A DNA stretch of 61,832 bases from Bacteroidales bacterium (GTDB lineage Bacteria > Bacteroidota > Bacteroidia > Bacteroidales > UBA10428), in contig JAFGVA010000006.1 in NCBI GenBank assembly GCA_016938235.1, positions 1 to 61,832 of the forward strand, read 5' to 3'. Positions 53,601 to 61,705 of this stretch are shown one piece after another. How positions within the stretch are numbered: position 1 is the first letter of the stretch; every line of letters starts with the position of its first letter. A program made the translations under genes and the position numbers. The notes beneath the pieces were generated by a model that searched no databases, was not told the DNA's origin, and saw only the letters and a program-made list of their open reading frames with translations.

Positions 53601-53932
53601 TGATTTCTTCGGTAGTCCGAAACCTTATTTCAAATGCAATTAAATTTTCAAAACATGGGGGCGAAATATTTATCTCCTGTACCTATGATGAGTCAAACCT
53701 GTTTACCCTTACAGTAAAAGATGAAGGATTAGGTATGTCAGAAGAGCAATTAAACGATCTGTTTCTTATTGATAAAGTACGTTCAACCCCGGGTAGCAAA
53801 GGAGAAATTGGTAATGGATTTGGTCTTCTGCTTTCGAAAGATTATATAGAAAAACACAATGGTACAATTACGGTTGAAAGCGAAATAAATAAAGGGTCAG
53901 TTTTTAAAGTTACTCTTCCAATTGTGCATTAG
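50672..53932 (+). CDS. Reg_prop/Y_Y_Y periplasmic sensor histidine kinase
   Basis: A 1086-residue membrane kinase. After a signal peptide come about 14 Reg_prop repeats (for example DKNGFIWIGSENGLSRFDGY) forming two propellers, a Y_Y_Y domain (about 690-780; YAYMLEGFDKDWHYVGSKRD), one helix (about 790-808), a coiled coil, HisKA with His869 in FFSIIAHDLKNPIG and HATPase motifs NLISNAIKFS and GNGFGLLLSK. This resembles the hybrid two-component systems that sense glycans, but the usual receiver and AraC domains are missing. A separate regulator must take its signal; none is adjacent. Confidence 0.94.
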   Translation: MYRNFRKWGLCVLYCLLFIGSAVQAGNFQFKIYIKQDGLSSNTITSIVQDKNGFIWIGSENGLSRFDGYNFMKFFKSSKDSASICNNHILGMYVDSKGQLWIGTPFGISRYNYSTNSFLNYYYLPDSDITLHSVNRFYESEDGHLYCISTEGQIFRYSESKNNFNLYRSFNFRSVTVEFENKNEIWIGHEHGLLKYNIQNATVNPNYTETQQARFLAGKNIYCLHSQGDNLWIGTIGDGLFRLNKNTGEYKQYGVEISSVYSITQDSRGNLWVGEGYGLYKYNPETDNFSFQTFPFVSESETDHATITCIFEDNQNNFWLGVKYKGLAYMFKNKNFQNIMSIETEKPSLSKEVITTVYSDEKNDLIAGFFYAGIDIFESLEKPYSKRFFDAGYGLDFPLGSVFQIFRSSAGVYYLATQQSGLRTIDLKTGHTKKVQASKAFPELSNCDLRAIDEDSKGRLWLAPHGLGLICYDPKSEKIKHYVSNPLDTTTLTNNWTFDILADTNDDIWVAAAYGLSRVSNDGTIRQYLHFQDDTNSLCNSFLNILYKDSKHRIWIGTIEGLNLYDRENDNFRQFSQANGYNFNGQNILGILEGSKGEIWISTNEGISRFEPETGEIHNFIRDDGFSSNEFLRNACYKTPQGELLFGNTLGIVKFFPDSIYKNLTIPPVYITSVKLFNHSIIGNNTKLAYGNKDFQKTRKITLDYESNVITFEYTALNYINSQKNNYAYMLEGFDKDWHYVGSKRDVTYTNLDPGNYIFRVKASNNDNVWNEEGAYLELIILPPFWKTILFRVIISLLVIGLMVLIIYLREHQVKVRNRLLEELVDKRTKELIMKSDLLAEKAHQVNQKNKQLKELNEMKDRFFSIIAHDLKNPIGTITTYTKFLNDNFEDLSSEEIKTNIGQIHTSLESTFDLLSSLLEWGSTQSGMQIMKKEEVKICPLIKSALKHFEEFASSKDLSIKFTEISPEIKLKVDKNMISSVVRNLISNAIKFSKHGGEIFISCTYDESNLFTLTVKDEGLGMSEEQLNDLFLIDKVRSTPGSKGEIGNGFGLLLSKDYIEKHNGTITVESEINKGSVFKVTLPIVH

Positions 53933-54001
53933 TTGCACTTTTGAGTTGTTACTTTATAACTGTTTCCATTTTCTATGAATAATTAATACACACCCCTTAA
54001 T

Positions 54002-54817
54002 ATGAAAAAGACTGGCATCTTATTAAATGAAATATTAGATAAGAGTAAAGAACTTAATAATAGTGATAATCTGAAGCTGTTGTACTCTTGCATCGATCTT
54101 ACTAACTTAAACAGTTATGCAAAGAAAAGCGATATAGACAATTTGTGCACCAAAGCGCGGCTTATTGACCACAAAGGCATTGCTGTTCCTCGGGTTGCCG
54201 CTGTTTGTATTTATCCATTATATATCGAACTTTGCAAAAAACTGCTTAACGAGACTGGTATTCAAATTGCCACAGTTACAGCAGATTTTCCTCATGCACA
54301 AACTTTTAGCGAAGTAAAATACCTCGAAACTGAACTTGCTTTAAAGCACGGAGCAGATGAGATTGATATCGTGCTGAACCTATCGGCTTTTTTAAACGGC
54401 GAAACCTCTGTTGCATTCGACGAAATAAAAACAATCAAGCAGATTTGCGGAGAAAAGCACCTGAAAGTAATTCTTGAAACAGGCATTTTACAGGAAAAGA
54501 GTTTGATACATGAAGCTTCTGTGCTGGCCATTGAGGCAGGTGCAGATTTTATTAAAACCTCAACAGGGAAAGACGGTTCAGTTGCTTCAACAGAGGCGGC
54601 TTTTATTATGTGTAAAGCTATTTCTGAGAACTATAAAAACACCGGGAAGCGTGTTGGACTCAAACCTGCCGGTGGTATTTCAACTTCCGGACAAGCATTA
54701 GATTACCTGGCAATTATTTATGCCCTTTTGGGCGACGACTGGTTGACTCCCGAACTTTTCAGAATAGGAGCAAGCAGGCTTGCCGGAAATCTTTTAGATG
54801 CCTTGAAGCCCAAATAG
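54002..54817 (+). CDS. deoC: deoxyribose-phosphate aldolase
   Basis: A 271-residue class I aldolase that splits 2-deoxyribose-5-phosphate into glyceraldehyde-3-phosphate and acetaldehyde during nucleoside catabolism. The Schiff-base Lys is Lys185 in DFIKTSTGKDG, and the helper Lys is Lys221 in GLKPAGGIST. ADEIDIVLNLSAFLNG is a further family motif. It is slightly longer than the short bacterial forms. It stands alone; no deoA, deoB or deoD gene is close. Confidence 0.95.
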   Translation: MKKTGILLNEILDKSKELNNSDNLKLLYSCIDLTNLNSYAKKSDIDNLCTKARLIDHKGIAVPRVAAVCIYPLYIELCKKLLNETGIQIATVTADFPHAQTFSEVKYLETELALKHGADEIDIVLNLSAFLNGETSVAFDEIKTIKQICGEKHLKVILETGILQEKSLIHEASVLAIEAGADFIKTSTGKDGSVASTEAAFIMCKAISENYKNTGKRVGLKPAGGISTSGQALDYLAIIYALLGDDWLTPELFRIGASRLAGNLLDALKPK

Positions 54818-54907
54818 CTTTCAAAACAGAGTGGGTGTTTTTAGCCTAAAAGAATCTTCTGTTTACAATTTTCCTTAAAAATCCCTCGAAAATCGGTTAA
54901 GGCGCAT

Positions 54908-54915
54908 TACTTTTG
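54908..54915 (+). promoter_or_regulatory. -7 element of the DUF4271-hemD operon
   Basis: Perfect TACTTTTG, 20 bases before the ATG at 54936. No clear TTG at -33. Confidence 0.55.
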
Positions 54916-54935
54916 CAGCTTAATTCTGTATATGT

Positions 54936-56003
54936 ATGCTGAAATTTCAGGTTGATTCGTTGCTAAAAGTTCAAAGCGATAGTTCTTCAACCGGATTTAT
55001 TGATACAAATTTCATACCTGAAACCGGTATTATTTTAAATACTGAAACCGGTCAGGCCTCATCTTTACAGCCAGATACAAACTCTACAGAAATCATAGCT
55101 GCACCGGTAGTTAAACGAGCAGAAAAACAAGTTCAGGTAAAGCAGCCTGAAACTTCTGTATCGAAGTCCGAATTGGATAGTACAAGATTTCAGAAGGCAG
55201 AAAGCAAAGCAGAACCTTTTAATTTGTTTATTTATTTAAAAAAAACCGACAGTTCATTGGTCCGTTTTCAGGGCACAGTTTTAAAATCAAAAGATTCTGT
55301 TCCGACTACTGCCTATTCAGGTCCACGAATAATCAATAATAGAACAAATTTCCAGAAAGCCTGGGTACTTGGTATAGCTCTTATTGCAGTTCTTGTTTTT
55401 ATTACCGTTAGAATATTTTACCAAAAATACCTGGTCGGCATAGTTAATTCTGTTGTCAACATTCAGATTTCAGAAAAACTGATGAGAGAAAAAAACGTGA
55501 TTATTAAACGTGTTTTTTGGTTTATGAATATAAACTTTCTTATCAGCATATCGCTCTTTGCATATGTATTTATGCAGAACATGCAAATTATTCATTCTCA
55601 ATTTCCGGGACAGAATAGTTTTATTGTCTTCGTAAAATTATTAGTTATCATCACTATTGTTTTAATCATACGTTTTGGACTAATACATCTTATTGGTTTA
55701 ATTTTTGATTCGGCACCTTTATTCAGAGAATATTTACATAACACCTACATTATTAACAAAAACCTTGGTCTTTACTTACTACCACTGGTAATAAGTGTGT
55801 TCTACCTGAGTCAGCCAATGGCTGATGTTGTATTATATCTGGCAATTTCTTTTGTAGTAATTGCTATGTTATATAAGTATCTGCGGGCGTTACAGGTTAT
55901 TATGAAATATAAAGTTTTTTTATTTTATACATTTTTGTACCTTTGTACGCTTGAAATTCTGCCTTTTTTGGCAGGCGTTAAATTTGTATTATCGCTGAGA
56001 TAG
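54936..56003 (+). CDS. DUF4271 membrane protein
   Basis: A 355-residue protein with a disordered, Ser/Thr-rich N-terminal third (about 1-140) and a membrane domain of about seven helices (about 145-350). DUF4271 is restricted to Bacteroidota and typically stands before hemD, as here (28 bases apart). Function unknown; a role near heme synthesis or the envelope is inferred only from the conserved neighbourhood. There is no obvious signal peptide. Confidence 0.85.
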   Translation: MLKFQVDSLLKVQSDSSSTGFIDTNFIPETGIILNTETGQASSLQPDTNSTEIIAAPVVKRAEKQVQVKQPETSVSKSELDSTRFQKAESKAEPFNLFIYLKKTDSSLVRFQGTVLKSKDSVPTTAYSGPRIINNRTNFQKAWVLGIALIAVLVFITVRIFYQKYLVGIVNSVVNIQISEKLMREKNVIIKRVFWFMNINFLISISLFAYVFMQNMQIIHSQFPGQNSFIVFVKLLVIITIVLIIRFGLIHLIGLIFDSAPLFREYLHNTYIINKNLGLYLLPLVISVFYLSQPMADVVLYLAISFVVIAMLYKYLRALQVIMKYKVFLFYTFLYLCTLEILPFLAGVKFVLSLR

Positions 56004-56016
56004 AAGAAGTTATAAT

Positions 56017-56022
56017 AGGAGG
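56017..56022 (+). promoter_or_regulatory. unusual consensus Shine-Dalgarno of hemD
   Basis: AGGAGG, 9 bases before the hemD ATG. It stands out, since I see no other consensus site with proper spacing in this window. Confidence 0.6.
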
Positions 56023-56031
56023 CTCACAAAC

Positions 56032-56784
56032 ATGAAGATTAAAAAAATTCTCGTATCCCAGCCAGAACCATCTTCTGACAAAAATCCCTATTTTGAAGTT
56101 GCGGAAAAGAACAATGTGAAGATTGATTTTAGGCCATTTATCCATGTCGAACCAGTTCCAACAAAGGAATTCAGAAAACAAAGAGTTGCATTGCTTGATT
56201 ACACAGCTGTGATTTTCACAAGTAAAACAGCAATTGATCATTATTTCCGGATAGCTAATGACATGCGCATTACTGTACCTGATGGCATGAAATATTTTTG
56301 TACATCAGAATCAATAGCGCATTACTTACAAAAGTATATTGTATACCGGAAACGTAAGATTTTCTTTGGAAAAGGAAGTTTTCCTGAATTAATGGAACTT
56401 CTGGAAAAACATAAGGATGAAAAATTTCTTGTGCCATTATCAGAACAACACAAGGAAGAAATTCCTTTGTTGCTGAATAAGCATAAGCTTAGCTATAAAA
56501 TTGGAATTCTTTACCAAACCGTTAGTAGCGATTTATCAGATTTATCGATGATAAATTACGATGTTCTGGTATTTTTCAGTCCTTCGGGAATAAAATCATT
56601 ATTGAAAAATTTTCCCGATTTTGATCAACAGAACATAATAATTGCGTCTTTTGGTAATTCAACTGCCCAGGCAGTTAAAGAAGCCGGGTTACGTCTCGAT
56701 TTGCAGGCACCCATGCCAAATGCTCCGTCGATGACGATGGCACTTGACCAGTTTATACAGGAGTACAACAGTAAAGTAAAATAA
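56032..56784 (+). CDS. hemD: uroporphyrinogen-III synthase
   Basis: A 250-residue HemD that closes hydroxymethylbilane to uroporphyrinogen III in heme synthesis. The family is poorly conserved; here KKILVSQPEPSSDKNPYFEV, AVIFTSKTAIDHYF and LVFFSPSGIKSLLKNF, plus IIASFGNSTAQAVKEAGL, match the two-lobed fold and the Bacteroidota subgroup. It follows DUF4271 and has a strong Shine-Dalgarno. A bidirectional terminator comes directly after the stop. Confidence 0.9.
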   Translation: MKIKKILVSQPEPSSDKNPYFEVAEKNNVKIDFRPFIHVEPVPTKEFRKQRVALLDYTAVIFTSKTAIDHYFRIANDMRITVPDGMKYFCTSESIAHYLQKYIVYRKRKIFFGKGSFPELMELLEKHKDEKFLVPLSEQHKEEIPLLLNKHKLSYKIGILYQTVSSDLSDLSMINYDVLVFFSPSGIKSLLKNFPDFDQQNIIIASFGNSTAQAVKEAGLRLDLQAPMPNAPSMTMALDQFIQEYNSKVK

Positions 56785-56811
56785 AAAAAGGGGCTCAAAG
56801 CCCCTTTTTTA
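56783..56811. terminator. bidirectional terminator between hemD and the third SiaC-like gene
   Basis: A run of A, GGGGCT-CAA-AGCCCC, then six T. The symmetric A and T runs allow it to work for both convergent genes. Confidence 0.9.
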
Positions 56812-56830
56812 TTGACCAAACAGGTATTTA

Positions 56831-57196
56831 TTATTTTGACTGTATGTTAAAATCAAGTTTAAACATGTCTTTCAGAATCTCACCAAATTCTTTCACATCT
56901 TCATCATCTGCTTCGTACCACCAGTTCACCTGTACCTGAAATCCTGTGCTGTTTAAAGCTTCGAGCTGATTCAGCAAGCTTATTATTGATCGCTTTGAAC
57001 TGGCATTTAGTACCGAGAGAGATAAATCAACACAAGTTATATTTTGAGGAACCTGTATATATTTATCGACTTGTTTATTAATTACTCCAAAGAAGTTATG
57101 TTCCTCTATCGGAACGGCCTTCCCCGCAATCTTCATATACCCGTCATTTATTAATGCGTAGGGTGTTGTTTTTGTTCTTTGGATATAAAATGTCAT
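56831..57196 (-). CDS. SiaC-like regulatory phosphoprotein (DUF1987), divergent copy 3
   Basis: A 121-residue member of the SiaC family, much more divergent than the tandem pair at 11854 and 12375. The phospho-site region reads SLSVLNASSKRSIISLLNQL, and the acidic stretch YEADDEDVKEFGEILKD follows. I use the ATG at 57196 because alignment of MTFYIQRTKTTPYALINDG with the other copies places the start there; a GTG at 57220 is possible. A Ser occupies the place of the likely phospho-residue. No partner kinase or phosphatase is nearby. Confidence 0.75.
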   Translation of the reverse strand: MTFYIQRTKTTPYALINDGYMKIAGKAVPIEEHNFFGVINKQVDKYIQVPQNITCVDLSLSVLNASSKRSIISLLNQLEALNSTGFQVQVNWWYEADDEDVKEFGEILKDMFKLDFNIQSK

Positions 57197-57354
57197 TCCC
57201 TGATATTGAAGGTTTATCACCTTGTACGGATAAATAAAAAAGCGGTTCCATATTTACCAGTGATATTAATCATCTAAAAATTTTTGATAAATGTAACCTC
57301 AGGAAATTGATAAACGTAAGAAAATTATACACAAAACTACAAAAAAGTTTGGCT

Positions 57355-57546
57355 ATGATAAACTGTACTCGTTGTAAAAAACTAATAGATGAAGGCTTTC
57401 TTTGTCAATCCTGTAAAAGCGAATTGGTTCCTTTCTATGAGAAAACCAATGACTGGCAAATAGCTTATGATTTAGAATTTGCTCAGAAAAGCTTTTCAAA
57501 ATATAAAGCCAATTACGATTCCCCCGATTTTTATTCTTTTGAATAA
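57355..57546 (+). CDS. small zinc-ribbon protein
   Basis: A 63-residue protein with two CxxC pairs, INCTRCKK and FLCQSCKS, twelve residues apart, which should bind one zinc. The rest is helical and charged (WQIAYDLEFAQKSFSKYKAN). The ATG at 57355 is preferred over TTG at 57307, since the first residues are not conserved-looking. Function unknown; it may be an RNA- or protein-binding adaptor. It is a single-gene unit. Confidence 0.5.
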   Translation: MINCTRCKKLIDEGFLCQSCKSELVPFYEKTNDWQIAYDLEFAQKSFSKYKANYDSPDFYSFE

Positions 57547-57681
57547 GCGTATTACCTGACATTTTCTGAATAAAATCCTGTGGGAACCTCATTTTTGTTC
57601 ATTACCTTGTGTCAATTAATTACTATTTTGGAATTTCGTTTAACGATAAATGTAAACTGTATTCCGGGTATCTGAATAATT

Positions 57682-59163
57682 ATGGCAAGCAAGGCAATAG
57701 TTCTTGGTAGTGGGTTTAGCGGGTTAAGTTCGGCAGCTTATCTTGCAAAACACGGGTTTAAAGTTGATATTCTTGAACAGTGTTCGACCTCTGGTGGCAG
57801 GGCAAGAAGGATGGAATCACATGGTTTTACTTTCGACATGGGTCCATCGTGGTATTGGATGCCGGAAATATTCGAAAAGTTTTTTCTGAATTTCGGATAT
57901 CAGACTTCTGACTTTTATAAGCTGAAAAGGTTAGATCCGAGCTATCGGATGTTTTTTGCAAAGGATAATTACATCGACATTCCTTCAAAGCCTAAAGAAC
58001 TTTACCAGCTATTCGAATCTATAGAAAAAGGGAGCAGCAAAAAGTTAAAAAAATTTCTTGCTGATGCCCACCGGAAATATGCTTTCGTCATGAAAAATGC
58101 TGTTTATAAACCGGGGTTCTCAGCTTTGGAATACCTTGATCTAAGATTACTGACAGGCCTGTTTTATACAAAATCAGTTCGCTCGCTTTCAAGCTATGTG
58201 CGCTCATTATTTAAAGAACCCAGGTTGATGCATTTACTTGAATTCCCGGTTTTATTTCTTGGCGCTTCAAAAGATATACCGGCTCTGTATACCCTCATGA
58301 ATTATGCCGATCTTAAATTAGGCACCTGGTATCCTCAAGGGGGGATGTATAAAATAGTTGAAGCTATGCTTGAAATTTGCAGAAAACTTGATGTTGAAAT
58401 TACATACAATGTTAAGGTTGATCAGCTTGATATATTAAAAAATAAAGTAATAGCTGCGCATTCAGGGCATCGTAACTTTTATGCCGATTATTTTGTATCC
58501 TCGGCTGATTATCAGTATACCGACAGACAGATGTTACCTGCGAAATTCAGCAATTATTCCGAAAAATACTGGGATTCAAGAGTTTTGGCTCCATCGGCTT
58601 TAACTTTTTTTATTGGGGTAAATAAAAAGCTGCCAAAGCTACTTCACCACAATTTATTTTTCGAGGCAGATACAGATTATTATGCTGAAGAGATATATAA
58701 AAAACCTGTTTGGCCTGAATCGCCCGCCATGTATGTTTCGGTAAGTTCTAAATCGGATCCTTCAACAGCTCCCGAAGGTTCAGAAAACCTGGTAGTTTTA
58801 ATACCGGTTGCACCTAATCTTGAAGATCACGGCAGGGTACGCGAATACTATTTCGATATGCTTATCGGAAAGCTTGAAAGTTATACGGGTACCAGTATTC
58901 GCGAAAATATTGTTTACCACAGGAGCTATGCTCATTCCGATTTTATTAAAGACTACAATTCTTATAAGGGGAATGCATTTGGACTGGCAAATACACTTAA
59001 ACAATCAGGTATTTTTAAGCCGAAGATTAAGAATAAAAACCTGCCAAATTTGTTTTATACAGGTCAGTTTACTGTACCCGGACCAGGTGTGCCATTTACA
59101 ATAATTAGCGGAGAAATCGTTGCCCAACAAGTTTTTAAGGCATCCGGAGGATATAAGAATTAG
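57682..59163 (+). CDS. crtI: phytoene desaturase family FAD oxidoreductase
   Basis: A 493-residue CrtI-type flavoenzyme. The Rossmann motif is VLGSGFSGLSSAAYLAKHG, followed by CSTSGGRARRMESHGFTFDM and GPSWYWMP, which are typical of carotenoid desaturases; the C-terminal FAD loop is TGQFTVPGPGVPFTIISGE. It introduces double bases into phytoene or a related polyene. There is no crtB or cyclase in the window, so the exact substrate is uncertain. Its stop TAG abuts the convergent GH5 stop with no spacer. Confidence 0.87.
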   Translation: MASKAIVLGSGFSGLSSAAYLAKHGFKVDILEQCSTSGGRARRMESHGFTFDMGPSWYWMPEIFEKFFLNFGYQTSDFYKLKRLDPSYRMFFAKDNYIDIPSKPKELYQLFESIEKGSSKKLKKFLADAHRKYAFVMKNAVYKPGFSALEYLDLRLLTGLFYTKSVRSLSSYVRSLFKEPRLMHLLEFPVLFLGASKDIPALYTLMNYADLKLGTWYPQGGMYKIVEAMLEICRKLDVEITYNVKVDQLDILKNKVIAAHSGHRNFYADYFVSSADYQYTDRQMLPAKFSNYSEKYWDSRVLAPSALTFFIGVNKKLPKLLHHNLFFEADTDYYAEEIYKKPVWPESPAMYVSVSSKSDPSTAPEGSENLVVLIPVAPNLEDHGRVREYYFDMLIGKLESYTGTSIRENIVYHRSYAHSDFIKDYNSYKGNAFGLANTLKQSGIFKPKIKNKNLPNLFYTGQFTVPGPGVPFTIISGEIVAQQVFKASGGYKN

Positions 59164-60123
59164 CTAGTCTTTTAAACCGGCATATTTTCTTAGTAGTTTT
59201 CTTGATGCTTTGCCAGACTCAGATAAATCATCCTCTGTCCAGCCTGAAGTTGGAGTTTTTGGTTTTAACGCAGCGCTGGTTTCAACTTTATCAACAATGC
59301 TCCATTTGCACCACGAAATAGCATTGGCATCCATCCAGTCAAGCCATTTTTGCCATTCTTCATAATCTATCTCATCATCTCCGTTAGCATGGCAGGCTCC
59401 ATATTCCGAAACAAATACCGGAATGCCCTTACTTAGTGCATAATCGGAGCGTTCGCGAAGAAAATCTTTGTGAGTGGCAGCATAAAAATGGACGGTGTAC
59501 ATAATGTTATCGTAGCCCTCAATGGGGTCATCGGCAACAAGGTGAATATCCTGACACCAATGTGGATTTCCTACTAAAATTATATTATCAGGGTCGTGTT
59601 CACGTATAGCTTCAATAACCTTTATCGAATATTTTTTTACTTCTTCCCAAGAGTTATTGATTGGTTCGTTAAATATTTCATAAATTACATTTGGATAGCT
59701 GCCATATTTTTTAGCCATTGCACTAAAAAACTCAACAGCTTGCTTGGTTTTCAGACTATGACTGTGCCAATCAATAATTACATAAATATCATTTTCTATG
59801 GCTGCATCGACAACTGTACTTATAGTGTTTACCGACCATTCTTTCATTTTAATGTAACCACTATCCGGATCAACGCCCATTGGGGCTCTTACAATTGAAC
59901 ACTTCCAGTCTTCTTTCAGCCATTTTACGGTTTCAGGGGTGTAATATTGGGGCCACCAGTTATGCCAGCCCAGGCTCATGCCCCTTAAAACTATTGTATC
60001 GCCCTGGGCATTTTTAAGATAAAGACCGTCAACCTGCAATTGGCCGTTTTCAGAAACTACCTGACCAGTAATTTGCATACTTGAAACAATAAGGAATAAA
60101 CCGAAAATGTATATGAATCTCAT
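59164..60123 (-). CDS. GH5 endoglucanase (cellulase family)
   Basis: A 319-residue secreted glycoside hydrolase family 5 enzyme. The start at 60123 gives a proper signal peptide (MRFIYIFGLFLIVSSMQITG). The acid/base Glu is in VIYEIFNEPINNSW and the nucleophile Glu in FVSEYGACHANG; GMSLGWHNWWPQYY and IVRAPMGVD are earlier family blocks. It cuts internal beta-1,4 bonds, probably of cellulose or related glucans, outside the cytoplasm. No carbohydrate-binding module or T9SS tail is present. It could feed oligosaccharides to the GH3 enzyme at 31343. Confidence 0.93.
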   Translation of the reverse strand: MRFIYIFGLFLIVSSMQITGQVVSENGQLQVDGLYLKNAQGDTIVLRGMSLGWHNWWPQYYTPETVKWLKEDWKCSIVRAPMGVDPDSGYIKMKEWSVNTISTVVDAAIENDIYVIIDWHSHSLKTKQAVEFFSAMAKKYGSYPNVIYEIFNEPINNSWEEVKKYSIKVIEAIREHDPDNIILVGNPHWCQDIHLVADDPIEGYDNIMYTVHFYAATHKDFLRERSDYALSKGIPVFVSEYGACHANGDDEIDYEEWQKWLDWMDANAISWCKWSIVDKVETSAALKPKTPTSGWTEDDLSESGKASRKLLRKYAGLKD

Positions 60124-60456
60124 TTGGAAAAACGATAAGGATTTTAGCAATATACCGCTAAAATACTAGAATATTTTTATTAAACCAGCTATTAAAGGTC
60201 ATTCTTAATGATAAAGATATTTTTTAAGTAATTGAAAAATGCAATAAGCCAATAAATAGTATTGGTGGTCAAAAAACTCTTGTGTATACATTTATTTTGT
60301 TGTAATTTTTGTTTACTTTTTTTCGAATAAGGTCGATATATAACAATCTGAATCAACAGAAGGGTTCACAGGAATGCAACCTGAATCATAACTTATTTGA
60401 CCATGAACTAAATTAACCAGATATAACAAGAAAACAAACAAAAACTTTTTTGTGGA
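60124..60456. other. divergent intergenic region, no gene seen
   Basis: AT-rich spacer between the GH5 gene and the gene at 60457. It contains short T runs and no convincing consensus promoter, RNA gene or repeat. Confidence 0.5.
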
Positions 60457-60966
60457 ATGAAGCGTTTATGTTGGTTTATATGTTTTGTATTTATCTCATT
60501 CTTCCTTGCTGCTCAGGAAATCGACAAAGTAAGGGGTATGTACCTCGATGCAGCAAAAGACAGGCAATATGCAACTGAATTTCTTCAGTATTTCAGGCAA
60601 AATCCACCGCAAAGTTCCTTGCTTATTGGATATCATGCACTTTCCTTAGCAATGTGTGCCGACATAACAACCGGCAAGTTTAATCAATACCGCATGTTTA
60701 ACCAGGGGAAGCATAAACTTGACTCCATTATTCTGATTGATGCGGATAATGCTGAAATAAGGTACCTGAGGTTTGCTATACAGGACAATGCTCCGGAGTT
60801 TCTGGGCTACGATAACAGGGAGGAAGATTTAGCCGTCATCCTGCGAAATATTGATCAGCTTGGGCGCATTGAAAATAAAGAACTGAAACGTGTAATGAAA
60901 TCTGTTTTTCTAAAGTCAGACATGATTTCCGAAGAACAGAAAAAGCTTTTTAAGAGCAAGCTATAG
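60457..60966 (+). CDS. secreted helical protein of unknown function
   Basis: A 169-residue protein with a signal peptide (LCWFICFVFISFFLAAQ). The mature part is mainly helical with a TPR-like tone (QSSLLIGYHALSLAMCAD, then EIRYLRFAIQDNAPEFLGYD). I recognise it only as a kind of small exported protein common in Bacteroidota. It is convergent with recO. Likely periplasmic; role unknown. Confidence 0.6.
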   Translation: MKRLCWFICFVFISFFLAAQEIDKVRGMYLDAAKDRQYATEFLQYFRQNPPQSSLLIGYHALSLAMCADITTGKFNQYRMFNQGKHKLDSIILIDADNAEIRYLRFAIQDNAPEFLGYDNREEDLAVILRNIDQLGRIENKELKRVMKSVFLKSDMISEEQKKLFKSKL

Positions 60967-60985
60967 AGCTTTATTACAGCATTTA

Positions 60986-61654
60986 TTACGAAAATACTTC
61001 ATGTAATACTTTAATAGATTTTATTTCTGATATACCATCAAGATGATAACGGTAATAATCGACAATCGATTTAACTAACAGATTTCTTGTAGTATTAGTT
61101 AATGTTAATTTATGTAAATCTTTAAGTGAATAGGGTATAATATCATGTAGTTTTACTTTTTCTTCTTCGCTTTGGTAGCTGTCGAGTTCGAGGTTGTTTT
61201 GCGGGAAGATGCCCAGAAAACGGGTAAATTGTACCATAAAAACCAGGTGAAAATTTACATATCCTTCCTGGCAAATATCAAGTATCTGAATGGAGCTTTC
61301 GAGGTAATCAAAAAGAGAGTTATTCCCTTCGGTATCTTTCAAAGATTTGTTTAATACCTCAGCCACAAAGAGAGCAATTGTATTCTTAACAATATTGGTG
61401 TGTAGGTTATGGAAGGCATGCTTAAGGCTTAAATCTCTTATTCTTTGTATTTCCCTTGATTCTTTGTGTTCAACCTCTAAATTCAAAACTGTAAGTGGTT
61501 GAAATTGATTAAAGTGAAACTTCGACTTCTTTGCTCTAACACCTTGTACAATATAAGACTGTCTGCCGGAATCGCGTGTATATATTTGCACAATTAGCGA
61601 TGAATCGCTGAATTTTATTGCTTGTAATACTATGCCTGTTGTTTTATGGAGCAT
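60986..61654 (-). CDS. recO: DNA repair protein RecO
   Basis: A 222-residue RecO that loads RecA with RecR and RecF in gap repair. The OB-fold start MLHKTTGIVLQAIKFSDSSL, then YTRDSGRQSYIVQGVRAKKS, and the helical C-terminal half are as expected. The usual CxxC zinc site is not evident, as in other Bacteroidota RecO proteins. The start is at 61654; the longer frame begins at a TTG that is the -33 of its promoter (61703). Confidence 0.92.
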   Translation of the reverse strand: MLHKTTGIVLQAIKFSDSSLIVQIYTRDSGRQSYIVQGVRAKKSKFHFNQFQPLTVLNLEVEHKESREIQRIRDLSLKHAFHNLHTNIVKNTIALFVAEVLNKSLKDTEGNNSLFDYLESSIQILDICQEGYVNFHLVFMVQFTRFLGIFPQNNLELDSYQSEEEKVKLHDIIPYSLKDLHKLTLTNTTRNLLVKSIVDYYRYHLDGISEIKSIKVLHEVFS

Positions 61655-61672
61655 ATAGTTTATAAGGAACAA

Positions 61673-61705
61673 CAAAGTTAATTGGAAGAATGAATTATCT
61701 GGCAA
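61673..61705 (-). promoter_or_regulatory. recO promoter
   Basis: Minus-strand TTG (61703-61705), spacer 22, perfect -7 TAACTTTG (61673-61680), with the ATG at 61654. Confidence 0.65.

Noticed and set aside
54002-56784. deoC, DUF4271 and hemD as one operon
   Set aside because: A 118-base gap with a perfect -7 element separates deoC from DUF4271.
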